DNA of 64,000 bases from Actinomycetes bacterium (lineage in GTDB: Bacteria > Actinomycetota > Acidimicrobiia > Acidimicrobiales > Ilumatobacteraceae), in NCBI GenBank assembly GCA_025360105.1, contig JANYCT010000053.1:29540-93539 (forward strand), in the 5' to 3' direction. The notes beneath the pieces are model-generated. The model did not search any database, was not told the origin of the DNA, and saw only the letters and a list, made by a program, of their open reading frames with translations. The number at the start of each line of letters is the position of its first letter. The first letter of the stretch is position 1. Made by a program: the position numbers and the translations under genes. Shown here piece by piece: positions 55,027-64,000 of the stretch.

Positions 55027-56823
55027 TCACGCAGTGGCGAGCTTTGCCTCGAGCGTGGCGAGTGCTGTGTCCAACTCTGTGGGGAGCGTGGCGCCGAACT
55101 GCGCGTAGTGGGTGCGGATCTGGGGAATCGCAGCCGCCCATCCGTTGGCGTCGACCGTCAATAAGGTGCTCAGGTCGGATCGATCGACGTCGAGGCCCTT
55201 CACATCGAGACCACCCTCGGTGGGCAGGTAGCCGATGGGAGTCTCGATGGCATCCGTCGTACCACTGACGCGTTCGAACACCCATTTGAGCACGCGGCTG
55301 TTCTCGCCATATCCGGGCCACAGGAAGCGGCCGTCCTCGTCGCGACGGAACCAATTGACGAAGAAGATCTTGGGCAACTTCTCGGGATCGGTGTGCTTAC
55401 CCACCTGCAGCCAATGGCTGAAGTAGTCGCCCATGTTGTAGCCGCAAAAGGGCAGCATTGCCATGGGGTCGAAGCGCAGTTGACCGACCGCACCGGCTGC
55501 GGCAGCGGTGGTCTCTGACGCCATGATCGAACCAAGAAAGACGCCATGTTCCCAGTCGAAGGCTTGGGTGACCAGCGGCACGGTTGTGCGACGGCGTCCG
55601 CCAAACAAGATGGCAGAGATCGGTACGCCGGCGGGGTCTTCCCACTCGTCCGCGATCGATGGGCACTGGGCCGCAGGCGCCGTGAAGCGCGCATTCGGAT
55701 GGGCTGCGGGTGTGTCGGATTCGGGAGTCCACGGGTTGCCGCGCCAGTCGGTGGCATGCGCTGGTGCGTCATCGCTCATACCCTCCCACCACACATCGGC
55801 GTCGGCGGTGAGCGCGGTGTTGGTGAAAATACTGTTGCCCCACAACGTTTCCATTGCGTTGGCGTTGGTGTCGTAGCCGGTACCCGGAGCGACACCGAAG
55901 AAACCGGCTTCGGGGTTGATCGCGTGCAGGCGGCCATCGGCGCCGAACTTCATCCAGCAGATGTCGTCACCGACAGTTTCGGCCTTCCAGCCGGGGATCG
56001 TCGGTACGAGCATCGCGAGGTTCGTTTTGCCGCATGCAGATGGGAACGCAGCCGCAATGTACTTGAACTCGCCCGCAGGGTTGGTGAGCTTGAGGATCAG
56101 CATGTGCTCGGCCAGCCAACCGGCGTCGCGCGCCATCACCGAGGCGATGCGTAGCGCAAAACACTTCTTGCCGAGCAGCGCGTTGCCGCCGTAGCCGGAA
56201 CCGAACGACCAGATCTCACGTGTCTCCGGGAAGTGCACGATGTACTTGTTGTCGGGATTGCACGGCCACGCGGAGTCAGCCTCGCCAGGAGCGAGCGGCG
56301 CCCCAACGGAGTGCAGGCACGGCACCCAGTCATTATCGCCGAGCGCATCGAGCGCGCCCTGACCCATGCGAGTCATGATGCGCATGTTGGCGGCCACATA
56401 AGGCGAGTCGCTGAGTTGTACGCCGATGTGGGCAATGGGTGATCCGAGTGGACCCATACTGAACGGCACCACATACATCGTGCGGCCCTTCATCGATCCG
56501 GTGTACAACGTGGTCATCTCGGCACGCATGTCGGCGGGATCGCGCCAGTTGTTGGTAGGGCCGGCGTCGGCGGCGTTGGTCGAGCAGATGAAGGTGCGGT
56601 CCTCGACACGTGCGACGTCGCCTGGATCGCTGTGCGCCCAGTAGCTGTTGGGTCGCTTGGCTTCGTCGAGTTTGGTGAACGTGCCCGAGTCGACGAGTGC
56701 TTGGCACAGGTTCTCGTATTCGTCGGCGCTGCCGTCACACCAGTGCACGTTGTCGGGCTGCGTGATGTTCGCCCAGTCGTTGACCCACTGCTGAAGACGC
56801 TTATTGGTGGTCGTACCGCTCAT
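55027..56823 (-). CDS. pckG: phosphoenolpyruvate carboxykinase (GTP)
   Basis: 598 residues. Converts oxaloacetate and GTP to PEP, GDP and CO2 (reversible), linking the TCA cycle and gluconeogenesis. Kinase-1a loop [12 protein letters not shown] (about 257-268) with reactive Cys, [13 protein letters not shown] metal site, and guanine-binding [12 protein letters not shown] and [19 protein letters not shown]. Start ATG 56823 with GGGGAG upstream; an earlier in-frame GTG would add 14 residues. With gpmI it supports gluconeogenic carbon flow. Confidence 0.97.
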   Translation of the reverse strand: MSGTTTNKRLQQWVNDWANITQPDNVHWCDGSADEYENLCQALVDSGTFTKLDEAKRPNSYWAHSDPGDVARVEDRTFICSTNAADAGPTNNWRDPADMRAEMTTLYTGSMKGRTMYVVPFSMGPLGSPIAHIGVQLSDSPYVAANMRIMTRMGQGALDALGDNDWVPCLHSVGAPLAPGEADSAWPCNPDNKYIVHFPETREIWSFGSGYGGNALLGKKCFALRIASVMARDAGWLAEHMLILKLTNPAGEFKYIAAAFPSACGKTNLAMLVPTIPGWKAETVGDDICWMKFGADGRLHAINPEAGFFGVAPGTGYDTNANAMETLWGNSIFTNTALTADADVWWEGMSDDAPAHATDWRGNPWTPESDTPAAHPNARFTAPAAQCPSIADEWEDPAGVPISAILFGGRRRTTVPLVTQAFDWEHGVFLGSIMASETTAAAAGAVGQLRFDPMAMLPFCGYNMGDYFSHWLQVGKHTDPEKLPKIFFVNWFRRDEDGRFLWPGYGENSRVLKWVFERVSGTTDAIETPIGYLPTEGGLDVKGLDVDRSDLSTLLTVDANGWAAAIPQIRTHYAQFGATLPTELDTALATLEAKLATA

Positions 56824-56891
56824 GGAAGAAGTCTCCCCTGTGGCGCGTCGCCACGCCAAAACCATCGCCGAAGAAAAAACGAAACAGCCGG

Positions 56892-57116
56892 TCAGTGCTG
56901 ACCGGGTGTACCCATATCGATCTCGCTGCCGAGGTGGAGCCCTGTGGCTCGGCCGTCGGAGTCGAGTGAGAACACCACCCGCTGCCCCTGACGGAGCATG
57001 CGGAAGATGGAACCCTGCAGAGCATTTTCAGCAAGGTCGTAGTCGTTGAGGTCGGTGTCGCAGATGACAACACCATCGCCGCTGCCGGGATCGTAGGACT
57101 TGATGACACCCTGCAT
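56892..57116 (-). CDS. cold-shock-domain-like small protein
   Basis: 74 residues. [20 protein letters not shown], then [20 protein letters not shown] and [11 protein letters not shown], follow the five-strand cold-shock OB fold (G-IK-YDP-G-GVI, then GSIFR-LRQGQRV-F). The aromatic RNP1 residues of CspA (KGFGFI) are replaced by GDGVVI, so nucleic acid binding may be weak. It lies 13 bases after rpmB on the same strand, suggesting a shared mRNA. Confidence 0.7.
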   Translation of the reverse strand: MQGVIKSYDPGSGDGVVICDTDLNDYDLAENALQGSIFRMLRQGQRVVFSLDSDGRATGLHLGSEIDMGTPGQH

Positions 57117-57129
57117 GACGGTTGTGGCC

Positions 57130-57321
57130 TCAGCCGGCCTTGACGATCTTGCCCGACTTGATGCAGCCGGTGCAGACGTTCATGCGCGTGGGGGTCTTGC
57201 CCACCAAGGCGCGCACCCGCTGAATATTCGGATTCCAACGTCGCTTGGTACGACGGTGGGAGTGTGACACGGACATGCCCCACGAAGGGCCCTTGCCACA
57301 CACTTCACATACTGCTGCCAT
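57130..57321 (-). CDS. rpmB: 50S ribosomal protein L28
   Basis: 63 residues. [39 protein letters not shown] and [12 protein letters not shown] are typical. Two Cys-x2-Cys pairs mark the zinc-binding (C+) form of L28. Start ATG 57321 with GGAAAGAG upstream; the open frame extends further without a ribosome site. Divergent from fakA, as in many Actinobacteria. Confidence 0.96.
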   Translation of the reverse strand: MAAVCEVCGKGPSWGMSVSHSHRRTKRRWNPNIQRVRALVGKTPTRMNVCTGCIKSGKIVKAG

Positions 57322-57404
57322 GGGCGTTTCTCTTTCCGAGAAGGGGTCGAACGAGTCGTCAAAGGCTATCAGCGCGTTCTGATTCTCCAACTCGCCATCG
57401 CGCC

Positions 57405-57452
57405 GGCAATCGGGCCCGCAATCGGGCCGGCAATCGGGCCGGCAATCAGGGG
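57405..57452. repeat. four 12-bp tandem repeats in the rpmB-fakA intergenic region
   Basis: Unit ggcaatcgggcc at 57405, 57417 (cgcaatcgggcc), 57429 and a diverged copy at 57441. It lies between divergent promoters, just upstream of the -10 box of fakA. Each unit contains the palindrome-like GGCC and could change promoter spacing if copy number varies. Confidence 0.85.
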
Positions 57453-57470
57453 GATACCTTCGGGGTTCGG

Positions 57471-57476
57471 TACGAT
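57471..57476 (+). promoter_or_regulatory. -10 box of a probable leaderless promoter for fakA
   Basis: TACGAT ends 6 bases before the GTG start at 57483, and no Shine-Dalgarno is present. Confidence 0.45.
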
Positions 57477-57482
57477 GCGCAC

Positions 57483-59162
57483 GTGCCCACCCTCGAGCTG
57501 CTCTCGGCAGATGCGCTGCGCGACACCGTCATCATCTTCAGAGACACGATGAAGGCCCACGCGGCCGAGATCAACCGTCTCAACGTCTACCCAGTGCCCG
57601 ATGGCGACACCGGCACCAATATGGCTCGCACCCTCGATGCGGTCGTGGCCGAGTTGGACAAGAGCGATCCGGCCCTCGAGTCCACGTGCAGCGCTATCAG
57701 CCACGGTTCGCTGATGGGGGCCCGGGGCAATAGCGGCGTCATCCTCAGTCAGATCTTGCGTGGTATTGCGAATACATTGAAAGAAGCCACCGATGGCACT
57801 GCCACCAAGGTGGCCGAGTCGCTGAAGAATGCGTCCGTCGCGGCCTATCAGGCAGTGCTGAAACCAATCGAGGGCACGATCCTCACGGTCGTGCGCGAGT
57901 CCGCCGACGCTGCTCAATTGTCCGCAGCGGGCGGCGCTTCGCTTGCTGTCATGTTGCGGGCCGCCAAAGCCGCTGGGAGATCTGCGCTCGATCGCACACC
58001 TGACATGTTGCCGGTGCTGAAAGAGGCTGGGGTGGTCGATGCCGGGGGCGCGGGGTTCTTGCTGTTGCTCGACTCGGCGCTGTTCGTCGTCGACGGAGAG
58101 CCCCTGCCCATTCCCGTGGAAACCGAGGACGGCGCCTTCGATCCCTTCCAGGCCATTGCCCATCGCGGCGCAGGCGACGTGAGCGAATTGCGCTACGAGG
58201 TCATGTACTTCATCGATCTGCCCGACGAGAACATCGAGGCCTTCAAGCAGTCGTGGGGTGAGATCGGCGATTCCATCGTGGTCGTCGGTGGCGATGGCTT
58301 GTGGAACTGCCATGTGCACACCAACGACATCGGCGCCGCGATTGAGGCCGCGCTTGATAACGATGGCCGCCCGCACCAGATACGCGTCACTGACCTGTTC
58401 GAAGAGGTCGCCGAGGAGCACGCTCACCGCGAGGCAACGCTCAAGGGTGAGACGCCCCCGGTGCTCGTACCCCGCGGTCCGAGCGCAGCAGGTATGCCTC
58501 CGGTGACCTGCGCGGTCGTTGCGGTGTGCAGTGGCGACGGGCTGTCGGAGTTGTTCGACCAGTTGGGCGTGCAGGGCGTAGTCACCGGCGGCCAGACCCT
58601 GAACCCGTCGACCGCCGAGTTGCTCGCTGCCGTCGAGGCAGTGAATGCACGTCAGGTCATCGTGCTGCCGAACAACAAGAACATCATTCCCGTCGCCGAG
58701 CAGCTCAATGCGCTCACGGCAAAAAAGGTCGTCGTCGTGCCCACGCGCAGTATGCCTGAGGCGCTGGCCGCACTCGTGGTGTACGACCCGGAGGCATCGG
58801 CTGATCACAACGGCGAGGAAATGGGTGAGGCCGCCGACTCGGTGGCGACGGGTGAGGTCACCCAAGCGGTGCGCGATACCAGCAGCGAGGCCGGCCAGAT
58901 CACGATGGGCGACTGGATCGGCATCGTTCGCGGCGACGGAATTGTGTGCATCAATGACACGGTGATCGGCGCGTGCACGGCGCTGCTCGAGACCCTCATC
59001 ACACCGGGCCGAGAGATCGTCACGATCATCGAGGGATTGCAGGCAACGGCGTCAACCACCGAGGCGCTTTCGGCATGGTTGGCCGACGAGCATGGCGATG
59101 TGCAGGTAGAGATCCATCGCGGCGGCCAACCGTTGTATCCGTACCTGTTCGGCGTGGAGTGA
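57483..59162 (+). CDS. fakA: DAK2-domain fatty acid kinase, FakA-like
   Basis: 559 residues. FakA phosphorylates fatty acids bound to a FakB (DegV) partner. The N-terminal DAK2 domain (about 1-200) has the Mg-ATP site [14 protein letters not shown] (D40, D42) and [18 protein letters not shown]. Middle and C-terminal parts (to about 559) include [12 protein letters not shown] and the [16 protein letters not shown]egV-like domain. Start GTG 57483 is set by the upstream -10 box. The stop overlaps the recG start (GTGA). Confidence 0.88.
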   Translation: MPTLELLSADALRDTVIIFRDTMKAHAAEINRLNVYPVPDGDTGTNMARTLDAVVAELDKSDPALESTCSAISHGSLMGARGNSGVILSQILRGIANTLKEATDGTATKVAESLKNASVAAYQAVLKPIEGTILTVVRESADAAQLSAAGGASLAVMLRAAKAAGRSALDRTPDMLPVLKEAGVVDAGGAGFLLLLDSALFVVDGEPLPIPVETEDGAFDPFQAIAHRGAGDVSELRYEVMYFIDLPDENIEAFKQSWGEIGDSIVVVGGDGLWNCHVHTNDIGAAIEAALDNDGRPHQIRVTDLFEEVAEEHAHREATLKGETPPVLVPRGPSAAGMPPVTCAVVAVCSGDGLSELFDQLGVQGVVTGGQTLNPSTAELLAAVEAVNARQVIVLPNNKNIIPVAEQLNALTAKKVVVVPTRSMPEALAALVVYDPEASADHNGEEMGEAADSVATGEVTQAVRDTSSEAGQITMGDWIGIVRGDGIVCINDTVIGACTALLETLITPGREIVTIIEGLQATASTTEALSAWLADEHGDVQVEIHRGGQPLYPYLFGVE

Positions 59163-61297
59163 CCGAACCGGTGGCCGATCCGATCACACTCGGTGAACTC
59201 GGCGATATACCGGTCGAGCGATTGAGAGGCGTTGGCGACAAGAAGCAGGCTGCGCTTGCGGAGGTGGGTGTCACGTCGGTACTCGATCTGCTCACCACGT
59301 ATCCGCGACGCTTCGTCGACCGCACTAGCGAAGCGCGTATCAGCGACCTGATCCCGGGTCAGGAGGCGCTTGTTCTCGTCACCGTTCGCTCGGTGACCAA
59401 GAAAACGATGCGGAACCGTCGCACGATGGTCGAAGCACGCGTCGGCGATGGGTCGGGCGGCCTGCACGTAGTGTTCTTCAATCAACCGTGGCGCGAGAAG
59501 CAGCTGCGCGAAGGGCTGCAGATCGCGCTGTTCGGCAAGGCCGAGGTGTATCGCGGCGGACTGCAGATGACGAATCCGATCGTCGACCTGATCGGTGACC
59601 GAACGGGCAAGATCGTGCCCATCTATCCACAGAGCGACAAGGTGCAGCTGAACACGTGGGAGATTGCCGCATGGGTCGAGAATGCACTCGAGCGTTGTGC
59701 AGCACGTGGGTTCGCTGATCCCATTCCGTTGGCGATCCGTCGTCGACACGGGCTGATCGATCGCGGCCGGGCCATGCACCAGATCCATCTACCCGAGACG
59801 ATGGGGGAGAAGGAGCAGGCGCGCCGCCGGCTTGCCTTCGACGAACTGCTTCGCGTGCAGGTTGTTTTGGTCATGCGCAAGCGGGCGGTGGAACGCGATC
59901 AGCGCGGTATCCGCCACAACACGAGCGGCGAACTCGTGCGTCGTTTTCATGCAGCGTTGCCGTATCCGCTGACCGGTGCCCAACAGCGCACCATTGCCGA
60001 AGTCGAAGCAGACCTTGCCGGCCCGCACCCAATGCATCGATTGCTGCAGGGCGACGTCGGCTCCGGTAAGACGGTTGTTGCTGTCTCGGCGTTGTTGTGT
60101 GCGGTGCAAGGCGGCCATCAAGGGGCGCTAATGGCTCCAACCGAAGTGTTGGCCGAGCAACATGCCACCGGTGTGCAACAGCTGCTCGATGGTCTGCGAG
60201 TGCCCGATGTGAAGAACCTGTTCGGCGAACGTCAGGTCAGGGTTGTGCTGCTCACGAATCGGGTAACCGGGCAAGATCGTCGCGATGTGATGAGCGGCCT
60301 CGCCGACGGCAACATCGACATCGTCATCGGGACGCATGCACTCATCCAGGAGGGCGTCGCGTTTCACAGCCTCGGAGTTGTCGTGATCGACGAACAGCAC
60401 CGCTTCGGTGTCGACCAGCGCGCGGCGCTGCGGACCAAGGGCTCACATGATGCCGTGCCCGACGTGTTGGTGATGACCGCGACGCCCATTCCGCGCACTG
60501 CCGCAATGACGGTGTACGGCGATCTCGATGTGAGCGTGCTCGACGAGATGCCGCCGGGCCGCACTCCGATCAAAACGTATTGGGCAAACGGCCCGCTGAT
60601 GGAACTTGCCGCATGGGGTGATGTACGCGACGCCGTTGCCGCGGGACGGCAGGCCTATGTGGTGTGTCCCCTCATCGACGAGAGCGAGAAGCTTGAAGTC
60701 GCGTCCGCTCACGAGACACTCGAACGCCTCGTGCATCAGGACCTCCATGGCCTTCGCATCGGGTTACTGCACGGGCGCCTGCCGTCGGCCGAGAAAGAAG
60801 CGGTGATGAACTCCTTCCGAGCAGGAGATCTACAGGTTCTCGTTGCGACCACTGTGATCGAGGTCGGTGTCGATGTTGCGAATGCAACGATCATGGTGAT
60901 CCTCGATGCCGACAGGTTTGGTATCGCTCAGCTGCATCAGCTGCGTGGTCGTGTTGGTCGTGGCGCGCATGCGTCGGTGTGCTGGTTGGTCACCGGCGAC
61001 ATCGACGGAAAGAGCCCGCGGGTCGAAGCGCTCGTTGGGTCCACCGACGGTTTCGAACTGGCCGAGGCCGATCTCGATCTTCGTGGTGAGGGCACGCTGA
61101 TGAACACGATGCAGAAGGGCCGCAGCGATCTGAAGCTGGCCTCGATACGACGAGATCGCGAGTTGGTTGTTCTCGCGCGAGACGCGGCGTTCCAGATCGT
61201 GGATTCGGACCCGATGCTCGTGAATCATCAGGTACTGCTGAACGAGGTGCGCCTGTTGCTCAGCGCCGATGACGAAGCGTTCCTCTTCAAGAGTTGA
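59159..61297 (+). CDS. recG: ATP-dependent DNA helicase RecG
   Basis: 712 residues. Remodels stalled replication forks and branched DNA. N-terminal wedge/OB domain (DLIPGQEALVLVTVRSV), Walker A LLQGDVGSGKTVVA (about 295-308), DEQH box VVIDEQHRFG (about 408), TATPIPRTAAM, and motif VI QLRGRVGRG. Start GTG 59159 overlaps the fakA stop, a linkage common in Gram-positive bacteria. A long hairpin lies 41 bases downstream. Confidence 0.96.
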   Translation: MTEPVADPITLGELGDIPVERLRGVGDKKQAALAEVGVTSVLDLLTTYPRRFVDRTSEARISDLIPGQEALVLVTVRSVTKKTMRNRRTMVEARVGDGSGGLHVVFFNQPWREKQLREGLQIALFGKAEVYRGGLQMTNPIVDLIGDRTGKIVPIYPQSDKVQLNTWEIAAWVENALERCAARGFADPIPLAIRRRHGLIDRGRAMHQIHLPETMGEKEQARRRLAFDELLRVQVVLVMRKRAVERDQRGIRHNTSGELVRRFHAALPYPLTGAQQRTIAEVEADLAGPHPMHRLLQGDVGSGKTVVAVSALLCAVQGGHQGALMAPTEVLAEQHATGVQQLLDGLRVPDVKNLFGERQVRVVLLTNRVTGQDRRDVMSGLADGNIDIVIGTHALIQEGVAFHSLGVVVIDEQHRFGVDQRAALRTKGSHDAVPDVLVMTATPIPRTAAMTVYGDLDVSVLDEMPPGRTPIKTYWANGPLMELAAWGDVRDAVAAGRQAYVVCPLIDESEKLEVASAHETLERLVHQDLHGLRIGLLHGRLPSAEKEAVMNSFRAGDLQVLVATTVIEVGVDVANATIMVILDADRFGIAQLHQLRGRVGRGAHASVCWLVTGDIDGKSPRVEALVGSTDGFELAEADLDLRGEGTLMNTMQKGRSDLKLASIRRDRELVVLARDAAFQIVDSDPMLVNHQVLLNEVRLLLSADDEAFLFKS

Positions 61298-61337
61298 GAA
61301 CCGTGCGTCGGTCGCTGCTCTGCGAACTGCCCCTCAG

Positions 61338-61390
61338 CGATTTGCCCGAGGGAAAGTATTGACTTCCAACACTTTCGCTCGGGCAAATCG
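61338..61390. terminator. long hairpin after recG
   Basis: Arms 61338-61357 and 61371-61390 (20 bases) are complementary except at one position; the loop is attgacttccaac. It lies 41 bases after recG and could end its transcript, although no T-run follows. It resembles the 52111-52156 element in size. Confidence 0.55.
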
Positions 61391-61490
61391 ATTGGAACGC
61401 TCGCCAGAGCGCAGCGGGGGGCCGGGCTTTCGGGCCGACTAATAGAGTTCGAGCGTGACTCGAAAGCAGTGGGAACACATGTAACCCGCC

Positions 61491-62060
61491 GTGTTTGGAG
61501 ATCCGAGCACAACGGATTGGCCCGTGCAGGCGCTGCTCTATACGGCTTTGGGAGATCCCTCGCCCCTCGCTGACACCGACGTCCTGAACAACCTCAACGC
61601 TCTCGGCGCTGCCGGCTGGAACCTCACCGGGACTCCCGAGATTCAAACTCAGTCGCCGGTACAGAAGGCCACATGGGGGCTTCATCGACAGGACGTTCCG
61701 GGTCAAGCGGCGGTCCTACCTCAAACGAGAACTGGGCTAACCATGCAGCCGATGGGGCACATGCCCGGCTTTCACATTCCGGGCACGCTCGTGCCGATCG
61801 GCGTGGTCGTCGAAATGCAGCGTCAACAGGCGGCCGACGAAGCAGCAGCCGCAAACAACGCAGAGATTGCCTGTCGTCACCGGTCGGCATGCCTGTTGCT
61901 CTTTGAACCAACGGCGGACTGTGACCTAGAGACCGAGTTCAGTCGGCACGGTTGTCGGGTGCATCGGGGAGCACGAGATCCCATCGATCACGGCAGTCCT
62001 GGCAGCGGTACGACACGAAGTCACCGGGATACCAGATGCCGTCTTCGGGTGGCTGCGTGA
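61491..62060 (+). CDS. possible DUF4177-like protein (3' end uncertain)
   Basis: 189 residues as an open frame from GTG 61491. The first 65 residues, WPVQALLYTALGDPSPLADT then LNNLNALGAAGWNLTGTPEI and KATWGLHR, resemble DUF4177 (short protein with LN-LGAEGWEL). The following part is Met/Pro/His-rich and then Ala/Gln-rich; beyond about residue 130 it looks non-coding and overlaps the reverse zinc-ribbon gene by 122 bases. A frameshift or shorter true gene is likely. An in-frame TAA at 61482 limits the start. Confidence 0.4.
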   Translation: MFGDPSTTDWPVQALLYTALGDPSPLADTDVLNNLNALGAAGWNLTGTPEIQTQSPVQKATWGLHRQDVPGQAAVLPQTRTGLTMQPMGHMPGFHIPGTLVPIGVVVEMQRQQAADEAAAANNAEIACRHRSACLLLFEPTADCDLETEFSRHGCRVHRGARDPIDHGSPGSGTTRSHRDTRCRLRVAA

Positions 62061-62142
62061 GCAAGAAGCAGCGGCCGCCGCAGTCGACACAGACGATCTC
62101 GTCTTCGGGCGACAGATCGTGAGGCAACGGAGTATCTGGCAT
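61939..62142 (-). CDS. small zinc-ribbon protein
   Basis: 67 residues. Two Cys-x2-Cys knuckles, IVCVDCGGRCFLL and SYRCQDCRDRWDLV, form a probable zinc ribbon. The Asp/Pro-rich ends have no known motif. Start ATG 62142, after ACGGGTG. Divergent from rsmD with a 19-base gap, so the promoters must overlap. Function unknown. Confidence 0.7.
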   Translation of the reverse strand: MPDTPLPHDLSPEDEIVCVDCGGRCFLLTQPPEDGIWYPGDFVSYRCQDCRDRWDLVLPDAPDNRAD

Positions 62143-62161
62143 CACCCGTAGTCTTGCGGGA

Positions 62162-62680
62162 ATGCGAGTGATTTCGGGTGAATTGGGCGGGCGCAAACTG
62201 GTGACGCCGGACGGGCTGGCCACGCGCCCCACCACCGACAAGGTTCGCCAGGCCGTGTTCAACTCGCTCGGCAGCATGGGTGTGCTCGAGGGTGCGACGG
62301 TGGCCGATCTGTATGCGGGGTGCGGAGCGCTCGGCATCGAGGCATTGTCACGCGGCGCCGAATCGTGCGTGTTCGTCGAACGCGATCGTGGAGCGCTGAC
62401 CGCGTTGAAAGCCAACCTGAAAGTGTTGGGCCTCGAATCGAAATCACATGTCGCCGCCACGGACGCGATGGCATACGCGCCCGGCATGACATCCGTCGAT
62501 ATCGCCTTTGCTGACCCGCCCTATACCTTCACGAACTGGGAGGGATTGCTGCTCTTTCTCCGCGCGGGTTTCGTGGTCGCCGAGTCCGATCGGGAGGTCG
62601 CCGCCATCGAGGGTTGGGAGCTCTTGCGCACGAAGCGATACGGGCGCACCGTGATCACCGTGCTGGAACGGTTACCGTAA
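62162..62680 (+). CDS. rsmD: 16S rRNA (guanine966-N2)-methyltransferase
   Basis: 172 residues. SAM-dependent methylation of 16S rRNA G966. MRVISGELGGRKL and RPTTDKVRQAVFNSL at the start, SAM loop DLYAGCGALGIEALSRGA, catalytic ADPPYTF. A -10-like TAGTCT ends 7 bases before the ATG. Followed by coaD in six bases, a widespread pair. Confidence 0.95.
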   Translation: MRVISGELGGRKLVTPDGLATRPTTDKVRQAVFNSLGSMGVLEGATVADLYAGCGALGIEALSRGAESCVFVERDRGALTALKANLKVLGLESKSHVAATDAMAYAPGMTSVDIAFADPPYTFTNWEGLLLFLRAGFVVAESDREVAAIEGWELLRTKRYGRTVITVLERLP

Positions 62681-62686
62681 TAGCCG

Positions 62687-63205
62687 ATGAATGCGTCAAC
62701 GACCACCGTGTTGTACCCGGGCAGCTTCGATCCGCTGCATCGGGGGCATGTCGATGTCGTCGAACAGGGCATCGAATTGTTCGGCCGGGTGGTCGTGGTC
62801 GCACTGCACAACCCCTCGAAACCGAGCGGCGTCTTCACCATCGACGAGCGCGTCGCGATGCTCACCGCGAGCCTGTCCCACCTGCGCGGTGCGAGTGTCG
62901 AGCGCTTCCACGGTCTGGCGATCGACGCCGCAACCGAGTTCAACACTGACTTCATTCTCAAGGGACTCCGCAATAGCGGTGACTTCGAGATCGAGCAACA
63001 AATGGCGCACACGAATTATTCGGTCTCGGGTGTCCGCACGGTCTATGTGCCGTGCCGACCCGACCAGGTGTTTCTGAGTAGTCGATTCATTCGCGAGATC
63101 GCACAGTACGGTGGAGACGTTTCCCATCTTGTTCCCGCGCCAGTCGCCAGCGAACTTGCCCGCATCTTCCCATCCGCGCCGCGTCCGACAGGGAGCAGTT
63201 CATGA
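62687..63205 (+). CDS. coaD: phosphopantetheine adenylyltransferase
   Basis: 172 residues. Penultimate step of coenzyme A synthesis. VLYPGSFDPLHRGHVDVVEQ has the HxGH motif (H18, H21); ILKGLRNSGDFEIEQQMAH and FLSSRFIREIAQYGGDVSHL hold substrate and ATP residues. The stop overlaps the next start (ATGA). Confidence 0.96.
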   Translation: MNASTTTVLYPGSFDPLHRGHVDVVEQGIELFGRVVVVALHNPSKPSGVFTIDERVAMLTASLSHLRGASVERFHGLAIDAATEFNTDFILKGLRNSGDFEIEQQMAHTNYSVSGVRTVYVPCRPDQVFLSSRFIREIAQYGGDVSHLVPAPVASELARIFPSAPRPTGSSS

Positions 63206-63792
63206 GCTACGACGACCGCTACGAAGACCAGTTCGAAGACATCGACGACGACACCGACGGCTATTCGCGCGTTGGCCAGGTGGGCGACGCGGAGACCCTG
63301 GTGCGCCGCGCCGCCGATATCATCGCGACCGCACCCACCATGCCCCTGTCGTCGTCGCCGCGCATCGATCGCGACGAGATCAACGAGTTACTCGAGTCAG
63401 CCCTCGAGCGGCTACCCGACGAATTGCGACAAGCCCGTTGGATGCTCAAGGAGCGCCAGGAGTTCGTGGCCAAGACCCGCCGCGAGGCCGACGAGTTACT
63501 CGAGGCCGCCCGTGTGCAGGCCGAGCGAATGGTTCAACGCACCGAGGTCGTGCGGGCAGCGGAACAACGCGCTCGTCAGATCATCGAAGCCGCTGAAACC
63601 GACTCGCGTCGTCTACGCCACGAGACCGAGGACTTCCTTGATCAGCGCCTCGGAAGCTTTGAGATCTTGCTCGACAAACTGGGCAAGACCGTTCATGCCG
63701 GCCGGTCACGGCTGTCGATCGGTGCGCACAAGGACCAGCCGGTAGCCGACGAGGAAGATCCCACCAAGGGGTTCTTCGACCAGGACCGCTAA
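63202..63792 (+). CDS. DivIVA/SepIVA-like coiled-coil protein
   Basis: 196 residues. An acidic N-terminus (DDRYEDQFEDIDDDTDGYS) is followed by INELLESALERLPDELRQAR and a long coiled coil (about 85-160: RQEFVAKTRREADELLEAAR, VQAERMV, AEQRARQIIEAAETDSRRL). It resembles the DivIVA-domain proteins SepIVA (mycobacterial Rv2927c type), which act in septum and cell-pole growth. ATGA overlap with coaD couples them. Confidence 0.75.
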   Translation: MSYDDRYEDQFEDIDDDTDGYSRVGQVGDAETLVRRAADIIATAPTMPLSSSPRIDRDEINELLESALERLPDELRQARWMLKERQEFVAKTRREADELLEAARVQAERMVQRTEVVRAAEQRARQIIEAAETDSRRLRHETEDFLDQRLGSFEILLDKLGKTVHAGRSRLSIGAHKDQPVADEEDPTKGFFDQDR

Positions 63793-63794
63793 CG

Positions 63795-64000
63795 ATGGCG
63801 CGTCCGCTCGCTGTGAACGCCGCCGAACTACTGCGTCGTCCCGGTACAGAACGCCTGCTCGACATCTCGATCGCCGCCGCCGATCTGGGTCTCGCTGATT
63901 CCCGATTTGGCGCCGATGACGAGATCGACGTGCACCTCCGGCTGGAGAGCCTCACTGATGGCATCGTTGTGGTGGGTTCCATCGACGTGCCGTGGCACGG
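63795..64000 (+). CDS. YceD/DUF177-family protein (cut by window edge)
   Basis: At least 68 residues; the frame is open to the right edge. LAVNAAELLRRPGTERLLDI and ADDEIDVHLRLESLTDGIVV with VVGSIDVPWHG match the N-terminal half of YceD (DUF177), which is usually encoded just before rpmF (L32) and helps large-subunit rRNA assembly. The expected C-x-R-C part lies outside the window. Starts two bases after the DivIVA-like gene. Confidence 0.8.
   Translation, partial: MARPLAVNAAELLRRPGTERLLDISIAAADLGLADSRFGADDEIDVHLRLESLTDGIVVVGSIDVPWH

Noticed and set aside
57405..57452. CRISPR array
   Set aside because: Units are 12 bp, directly adjacent with no spacers, and no cas genes are in the window.
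57369..58865. 498-codon reverse frame opposite fakA
   Set aside because: Shadow frame without motifs; DAK2 motifs are on the forward strand.

Overview
The window is about 62% GC with strong G/C preference at third codon positions. Its gene order is actinobacterial: tig-clpP-clpX-folC-ndk-mreBCD-PBP2-rodA, then rne-rplU-rpmA-obgE-proB, and rpmB-fakA-recG-rsmD-coaD-(DivIVA-like)-yceD. Frequent GTG starts, 4-base GTGA/ATGA overlaps and many starts with a TANNNT box only 6-9 nt upstream also fit. I infer an Actinomycetota chromosome, probably Acidimicrobiia; the class is inferred and no marker here proves it. There are no insertion sequences, phage genes, CRISPR arrays or rRNA.

Left third (1-28.6 kb) is accessory and metabolic. 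It opens with a tandem-domain class III cyclase fused to a P-loop ATPase (runs off the left edge), an FAD-linked aldonolactone-type oxidase with a YhhN membrane protein and a decayed gene, a PEP-utilising swivel-domain protein with a shortened universal stress protein, a CBM9-like protein, a SARP/STAND regulator, gpmI and a DrrAB-like ABC exporter. A patchy stretch (15-18 kb) holds a frameshifted DUF4389 gene and a C-terminal remnant next to small enzymes. tRNA-Gly(TCC) and tRNA-Pro(TGG) flank a set of cupin, SDR and CMD genes. At 22-28.6 kb lies a coherent redox/copper block: a cupredoxin-fused multicopper oxidase, a DosS/DosR-like two-component pair, two exported ferritin-like proteins, a membrane cupredoxin and two small paired proteins. 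Two DosR-box-like sites spaced 22 bp apart sit just upstream of the oxidase gene. This is the best candidate for a little-described system in the window.

Middle (28.7-51.6 kb) is core cell biology: protein folding and proteolysis (trigger factor with a His-rich tail, ClpP, ClpX), folate (FolC), nucleotides (Ndk), the elongasome (MreB, MreC, MreD, PBP2, RodA), RNase E/G, L21, L27, dGTPase, ObgE, ProB and the lipid II flippase MurJ, followed by a MoxR-VWA pair.

Right part (51.6-64 kb) holds GuaB with a coupled cupin, a histidine phosphatase, GTP-dependent PEP carboxykinase, a cold-shock-like protein with L28, and a run from FakA and RecG through RsmD, CoaD and a DivIVA-like protein to a YceD/DUF177 gene cut by the right edge. 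Two long near-perfect hairpins (52111-52156 and 61338-61390) lie between genes.
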